A DNA stretch of 63,706 nucleotides, taken from Bacteroidales bacterium. Lineage in GTDB: Bacteria > Bacteroidota > Bacteroidia > Bacteroidales > WCHB1-69. Below the pieces are notes generated by a model that saw only the letters and a list, made by a program, of their open reading frames with translations, was not told the origin of the DNA and made no database searches. The stretch lies in assembly GCA_017549765.1 (NCBI GenBank), contig JAFYNM010000005.1, positions 1 to 63,706 on the forward strand. Direction: 5' to 3'. The position numbers were made by a program, and so were the translations under genes. Below are positions 59,581 to 63,706 of the stretch, piece after piece (the stretch's first letter is position 1; each line of letters begins with the position of its first letter).

Positions 59581-59808
59581 ATGAGTCCGTATATATTGAA
59601 CTTGCCTGACAATTTTGATCACAAGACATTGGATATAAACTTGTATGTTGCCTCTAAGCTTTATGAAGACGCCTTTCTTTCTGCTGGTCAAGCCGCTGAA
59701 ATGGCAGGACTTTCAAAGAAAGCTTTTATAGAAATAATGGGGAAATATGGGGTGTCCATTTTTTCCTTGTCTATTGATGATGTTTCTAATGACGTTGAAA
59801 ATGCCTAA
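59581..59808 (+). CDS. UPF0175-family antitoxin
   Basis: The 75-residue protein has helical segments Y-V-A-S-K-L-Y-E-D-A-F-L-S-A-G-Q-A-A-E-M-A-G-L-S-K-K-A-F, split here as a helix and a helix-turn-helix. This is typical of UPF0175 antitoxins. Codons are much more AT-rich than in miaB and mutS2, which suggests acquisition by transfer. Its stop overlaps the toxin start by 8 bp, as usual for these pairs. Confidence 0.82.
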   Translation: MSPYILNLPDNFDHKTLDINLYVASKLYEDAFLSAGQAAEMAGLSKKAFIEIMGKYGVSIFSLSIDDVSNDVENA

Positions 59809-60259
59809 AAACATCATCATTTCCGATACGAGTTGTTTGATTGTCCTCTCCAGAATACAGCAATTAGAGCTGTTGAAAAAAATGTATGAGACAATCATTA
59901 TTTCCAAGGAAGTCGCAGAAGAATTTGGAGAAGACTTACCTCCTTGGGTGATTGTCAAAGAAGTTTCTAACAAATCTTTTTTAAGAGTATTGGTAGGAAT
60001 TGTTGATTTGGGTGAAGCTTCTGCAATTGCTTTGGCTTTAGAACATGAAGATGCTCTCTTGATAGTAGATGATTTAAAGGGGAGAAAGGAAGCAAGACGA
60101 TTGGGGTTGAGGATCACGGGTTTGTTGGGGGTTCTTTTAAAATGTAAGCAGAAAGGAATAATATCAGAAATCAAACCTCTTTTGGAAGCGATGAAAAATG
60201 CTTCATTCCGCATTTCTAAAGAGATAGAACTCTTTGTTTTAGAAAAAGCGGGAGAATAA
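59801..60259 (+). CDS. DUF3368/PIN-like toxin
   Basis: The 152-residue protein starts I-I-I-S-D-T-S-C-L-I-V-L-S-R-I, the PIN-like first acidic strand. D-L-G-E-A-S-A-I-A-L-A and A-L-L-I-V-D-D-L-K-G-R follow and supply the further acidic residues, then L-G-L-R-I-T-G-L-L-G-V-L of DUF3368. An RNase-type toxin is expected. ATG 59801 is preferred over an upstream ATG at 59747. The AT-rich composition matches the antitoxin. Its stop abuts the mutS2 ATG with no gap. Confidence 0.83.
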   Translation: MPKNIIISDTSCLIVLSRIQQLELLKKMYETIIISKEVAEEFGEDLPPWVIVKEVSNKSFLRVLVGIVDLGEASAIALALEHEDALLIVDDLKGRKEARRLGLRITGLLGVLLKCKQKGIISEIKPLLEAMKNASFRISKEIELFVLEKAGE

Positions 60260-62731
60260 ATGCTATACCCTAACACTTTTGAAGAGAAAATCGGTTTTGA
60301 CCTGGTGCGGACGCACGTGCGCGCCCATACGCTATCGCCTCTGGGTGCAGAGCACGTGGCGGCCATCACCATGTGGAGCCAGCTAGAGCAGATCCTGCCC
60401 GAGCTGGAGCTGGTGGAGGAGTTCCGTCAGGTGCTCCTCTTCGACGAGCCCTTCCCGGCCCAGGACTACCACGACCTGCGGGTGGAATTGAAACGCCTGC
60501 AGATTGAGGGTACCTATATGGAATCGGAGACGCTGGCCCAGCTGCGCGCCTTCCTCAACACGATGACCAACATCTACGTCTATCTCAAGGTGCGCCACGA
60601 GTCGGAGAAATACCCCCGCCTCTGGAGTCTCTGCGCGGAGATGCCCATCCAGCGGGAGCTCTCCGCCGCCTTCAACCGGATCTTGGACGAGAAGGGACAG
60701 ATCCGCGACAACGCCTCTGACGAGCTCAGCCGCATCAAGAGTGAGATCAACCGCATCTCGCAATCCGCTGACCGACAGATCCGCAAGATACTGAACGCTG
60801 CCAAGCAAGACGGGTTGGTCAAGGAGGATGCCGAGATGACAATCCGCAACGGACGGTTGTGTATCCCTGTGACCGCCCAGTTCAAGCGACGCCTCAAGGG
60901 CTTCATCCACGACGAGTCGGCCACGGGCCAGACGGTCTTCATCGAGCCTGCGGAGGTCTTCGATGCCAACAACGAGCTCCGCGACCTGCAGAATGCCGAG
61001 CAGCGCGAGATCATCCGCATCCTCACCGAGCTTAGCGACAAGCTGCGCCCCGCCATCCCCGAGCTGCTGGAGGCACAGAAGCTGATGGGCCGCTACGACT
61101 TCCTGCGCGCCAAAGCCCTCTTCGCCATCGACATAGAGGCCTCCCTGCCGCACGTCTCCGACTATCCCCGCATAGAGTGGAAAGACGCCATCCACCCGCT
61201 TCTCTATCTGACACTCAAGAAAAACGGCAAGAAGGTGGTGCCCCTTAACATCCAGATCACCGCCGATCAGCGCATCTTGATCATCTCCGGACCCAACGCC
61301 GGCGGCAAGTCGGTATGCCTCAAATGCGTGGGACTGCTGCAATACATGATGCAGTGCGGACTGCTCGTCTCCATGCAGAGCACCTCCGACATGGGCATCT
61401 TCCAACATATCTTCATCGACATCGGCGATGAGCAGTCCATCGAGAACGACTTGAGCACCTACAGCTCCCATCTCTCCAACCTCAAGGTCATGGAAGACAA
61501 CCTGGACGAGCAGTCGTTGTTCCTCATCGACGAGTTCGGCTCCGGCACCGAGCCCACCTTGGGTGGCGCGTTGGCGGAGGCCATCTTAGAGAGCTATTAC
61601 GACCATCGGGCCTTCGGCATCATCACCACCCACTACGGCAACCTCAAGATGTTCCCCGACACGCATCCCGAGGCTGTCAACGGGGCCATGCTCTACAACA
61701 CGCAGGAGCTGAGGCCGCTCTACCAGCTGAAAATCGGCAACCCGGGCAGCTCCTTTACCTACGAGATCGCCCGCCATATCGGGCTCGACGAGCAGATCAT
61801 CCAGAACGCCATTGAGAAGTCGGGCACGGCGCAGATCGACTACGAGCGCAAGCTGGAAGAGATCGAGACCATGCGGCTGGAGACAGAGAAGATGCTGAAG
61901 ACCGTCCATGCAGCGGACGACCAGCTGGCCGAGATGATCGGCGAGTATGCCGAGAAGTTCTCCGCACTGGACAAGCAGCGCAAGGAGATCCTGCAGAAAG
62001 CCAAGAACCAGGCCAACACCATCGTGGAGAGCGCCAACAAGGTCATCGAGAAGACCATCCGCGACATCAAAGAGGCCAAAGCCGAGGCGGAGAAGACCAA
62101 GGCGGCGCGTCAGAATGTCACCAAGTTGAAGAAAGAGCTCGACAAAGAGATTGAATCCATAGAACACGAAGAGGTTCTGAAGCCCTTGGTGCCCATCAAG
62201 GTCAAGAGCAAGAAGCCGAAAGAGAAGAAGCCGGAAGTCTCGATTGACGAGAAGCCCATTGTGGTGGGAGACGCCGTCTTCTTGGCCGACATGCAGATCA
62301 CGGGGGAGGTAATGAAGATCCAGGGTGGCGAGGCCACCATCACCTTCAACGGCATCACCCTCAAGACAGATCTGAGTAAGTTGGTGAAGATCAGCAAGAA
62401 AGAGGCACGCGAGGTGCAACGGGGCCATGTAGTCCGTTACAATGAAGGCACTTTGGCCGATGCTATGAACAAGAAGTTGTCGGCCTTCAGCACCACCTTG
62501 GATGTGCGGGGGCAGCGCGCCGATGAGATGGCCGATGCCGTGTCGGATTATCTGGACGAGGCCTCTATTCTGAACATCCGCAATGTCCGCATCTTGCACG
62601 GCAAGGGCAACGGCATCCTGCGCAACGTGGTGCGGCAGCTCCTCGCCAAGCGCAAAGACGTAGCCAGCTTCAACGACGAGATCCTCGAACTCGGCGGCAG
62701 CGGCATCACGGTGGTGGAGATGAGGAGTTAA
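60260..62731 (+). CDS. mutS2: MutS2 family DNA mismatch/recombination ATPase with Smr domain
   Basis: The 823-residue protein has a MutS core and clamp (~1-320), then Walker A S-G-P-N-A-G-G-K-S, S-T-Y-S-S-H-L-S-N-L and Walker B L-I-D-E-F-G-S-G-T-E. A long charged coiled coil (~510-650) follows. The C-terminal Smr nuclease domain (~745-823) has L-D-V-R-G and H-G-K-G-N-G. It lacks the mismatch-reading domain of MutS. The family suppresses recombination or acts on collided ribosomes. It begins directly after the toxin stop, so its translation may be coupled to the toxin-antitoxin pair. Confidence 0.96.
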   Translation: MLYPNTFEEKIGFDLVRTHVRAHTLSPLGAEHVAAITMWSQLEQILPELELVEEFRQVLLFDEPFPAQDYHDLRVELKRLQIEGTYMESETLAQLRAFLNTMTNIYVYLKVRHESEKYPRLWSLCAEMPIQRELSAAFNRILDEKGQIRDNASDELSRIKSEINRISQSADRQIRKILNAAKQDGLVKEDAEMTIRNGRLCIPVTAQFKRRLKGFIHDESATGQTVFIEPAEVFDANNELRDLQNAEQREIIRILTELSDKLRPAIPELLEAQKLMGRYDFLRAKALFAIDIEASLPHVSDYPRIEWKDAIHPLLYLTLKKNGKKVVPLNIQITADQRILIISGPNAGGKSVCLKCVGLLQYMMQCGLLVSMQSTSDMGIFQHIFIDIGDEQSIENDLSTYSSHLSNLKVMEDNLDEQSLFLIDEFGSGTEPTLGGALAEAILESYYDHRAFGIITTHYGNLKMFPDTHPEAVNGAMLYNTQELRPLYQLKIGNPGSSFTYEIARHIGLDEQIIQNAIEKSGTAQIDYERKLEEIETMRLETEKMLKTVHAADDQLAEMIGEYAEKFSALDKQRKEILQKAKNQANTIVESANKVIEKTIRDIKEAKAEAEKTKAARQNVTKLKKELDKEIESIEHEEVLKPLVPIKVKSKKPKEKKPEVSIDEKPIVVGDAVFLADMQITGEVMKIQGGEATITFNGITLKTDLSKLVKISKKEAREVQRGHVVRYNEGTLADAMNKKLSAFSTTLDVRGQRADEMADAVSDYLDEASILNIRNVRILHGKGNGILRNVVRQLLAKRKDVASFNDEILELGGSGITVVEMRS

Positions 62732-62994
62732 GAAGCTAAGAGGGGTAAAGGGTTGAAAGTTTACGGTTTACCGTTTACCGATGAGACAACCGATGAGGCG
62801 ATTAGACGATTATGCGATTAGACGATTAGAGGAGAGGAGAAAAGAGGAGCATGGAGGAGATTAGAGGTTGAATGGTTAAAAGATTAAGAGGTTAAAGATT
62901 AGATGGTTACGGTCTAATCGCATAAACGGTAAACAAAAAAAACTTCTAACTCCAAACTTCTAACTTCTAACTGATCACTGATCACTCTTAACTT
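62732..62994. repeat. Intergenic patchwork of direct and inverted repeats
   Basis: No gene is seen. GCGATTAGACGATTA occurs at 62798-62812 and 62814-62828. TATGCGATTAGA (62811-62822) recurs inverted at 62913-62924, and GTTTACCGT (62766-62774) recurs inverted at 62926-62934. 62941-62975 is an inverted copy of the GTTAGAAGTTAG element of 46965-46996, with one extra 7-bp step. The order of the inverted pairs would let the region fold into a long nested stem. Confidence 0.7.
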
Positions 62995-63706
62995 TTAACT
63001 CTCAACTATTTTGTATCCTCCGTACTTCTTGCTTCCCTGATACTCAATGAGCCCCTCTTTCTTGAGCTGCCCGAGGATGCGGTTGACGGTGGACTGGGAG
63101 ACATTCCTGTTTTTCTTGATATCCCCGGCAGATGCACCCGGATGTTCCTGGATATAAGCGTACACGTCTTTTTTGTAAGACTGTGTCTTGAGGCTCTCCC
63201 CAGTCCCGCCCTTGCGTTTTTTTCTTCGAGTCTGAGGTTTGGGGCGCGAGTTCCGTTTCTTCTCTCCAACATGCTCGCCTATCATGAGGGTGGCCTCTCT
63301 TTGGAAGGACTGGGAAAAGGACAGCAACACATTCTCGGGTTCCGATCTCACCACCGCCCCGGTGGAGTTGTATGAGCAGATGTTCTCGTAAACGACAAGG
63401 ATGTTCCTTGAAATCCGGACCGCATATTTCGGACAGAGAAGGCCCATTATGTCTTTGAAAGAACCGTAGCGGTACGCGGAGGACCCGTCCACGAGGTGGG
63501 CGTATGTGTGGTTCTGGTGATGTTCGCAATAGGCGATGGACGAAACGGGGACGGTAATCCTGAGGCCCGACTTGTCGTTCTTGACCACCTCTATCCGCCG
63601 GGACTCCTCTACCAGGAACGCTTCCATTTCCCGATGGAGACGTTTGTAGTAAAGCGCCGCCTTGAGAGCAAAGGCAAAGGCGACAAAGGCGCAGTCACGG
63701 AGGAAG
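62995..63706 (-). CDS. Partial membrane-anchored LytTR regulator with C-terminal winged helix (N-terminus off the right edge)
   Basis: The frame is open to position 63706, so the N-terminus is missing; an internal ATG lies at 63627. From the edge I read a hydrophobic helix (C-A-F-V-A-F-A-F-A-L-K-A-A-L-Y-Y), a short charged linker, then a LytTR DNA-binding domain. LytTR landmarks are P-V-S-S-I-A-Y-C-E, H-T-Y-A-H-L-V-D-G and A-V-R-I-S-R-N-I-L-V-V. A basic linker (K-K-R-N-S-R-P-K-P-Q-T-R-R-K-K-R-K) and a winged helix (V-Y-A-Y-I-Q-E-H-P, S-Q-S-T-V-N-R-I-L-G-Q-L-K-K-E-G) follow. The target is unknown. Confidence 0.8.
   Translation of the reverse strand, partial: FLRDCAFVAFAFALKAALYYKRLHREMEAFLVEESRRIEVVKNDKSGLRITVPVSSIAYCEHHQNHTYAHLVDGSSAYRYGSFKDIMGLLCPKYAVRISRNILVVYENICSYNSTGAVVRSEPENVLLSFSQSFQREATLMIGEHVGEKKRNSRPKPQTRRKKRKGGTGESLKTQSYKKDVYAYIQEHPGASAGDIKKNRNVSQSTVNRILGQLKKEGLIEYQGSKKYGGYKIVES

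Noticed and set aside
59747-59800. Longer toxin start at ATG 59747
   Set aside because: It would overlap the antitoxin by 62 bp and precede the conserved D-T-S start by an unconserved 18-residue segment; the 8-bp overlap start is usual.

Overview
The window is a stretch of chromosome from an anaerobic member of the Bacteroidota, most likely Bacteroidales. Signs of this are the phylum-specific promoter box TAnnTTTG in front of many genes, the short primary sigma factor (287 residues), the gliding/type IX secretion (T9SS) lipoprotein GldD, secreted proteins with T9SS type A C-terminal domains, an S46 dipeptidyl-peptidase, a class III (oxygen-sensitive) ribonucleotide reductase, and the Bacteroidota-style MetG. 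I see no rRNA, tRNA, insertion sequence, prophage or CRISPR array. Genus and species cannot be told from the sequence.

Layout. Positions 1-13525 (minus) hold one open frame that runs off the left edge: a secreted giant of at least 4508 residues. It has three N-terminal beta modules, a cleaved-adhesin-like domain nested in an Fn3 fold, twelve tandem (jelly-roll + Fn3) modules, an Ig-like domain and at least fourteen 52-residue repeats encoded by an indel-free 156-bp array. Next come holA, rpmA and rplU (minus), then a plus-strand run: HtrA-like protease, rpoD, gldD, a secreted endonuclease/phosphatase-fold protein, a DksA/TraR-like protein, lspA and an S46 peptidase. A minus-strand run at 22955-30219 carries an outer-membrane barrel, murB, a small lipoprotein, an AsmA-like protein, ybaK and a VanX-like dipeptidase. 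The plus run 30313-38844 carries rpe, folP, coaE, an M23 peptidase, phoH, lpxK, a purine nucleoside phosphorylase, an opine-dehydrogenase-family enzyme and a polysaccharide flippase. Then follow gpsA with an acyltransferase-like gene, a secreted C1 cysteine peptidase, and (minus) a family 2 glycosyltransferase, a chagasin-type inhibitor and nrdDG behind a cobalamin riboswitch. The right part has a YD-like repeat protein, serS, a TPR protein, rsmA, a Cys-rich lipoprotein with a long structured leader, metG, two T9SS cargo proteins with near-identical C-termini, pepT, miaB, an AT-rich UPF0175/DUF3368 toxin-antitoxin pair, mutS2 and a partial membrane LytTR regulator with an added winged helix.

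Most of the window is housekeeping and cell-envelope function. Genes are packed with ATGA-type overlaps, which points to translational coupling. The parts most worth a second look are: (1) the Cys-rich lipoprotein at 52068-52655, whose C-terminus shows CX3CX3C-X9-CX3CX3C and whose roughly 275-nt leader contains a small ORF and two mutually exclusive stems; (2) the cobalamin riboswitch on nrdDG; (3) the giant adhesin and its exactly periodic repeat array; (4) the LytTR-winged-helix fusion; and (5) the opine dehydrogenase next to the flippase. Translations and base pairings were read by eye, and no database search was run.
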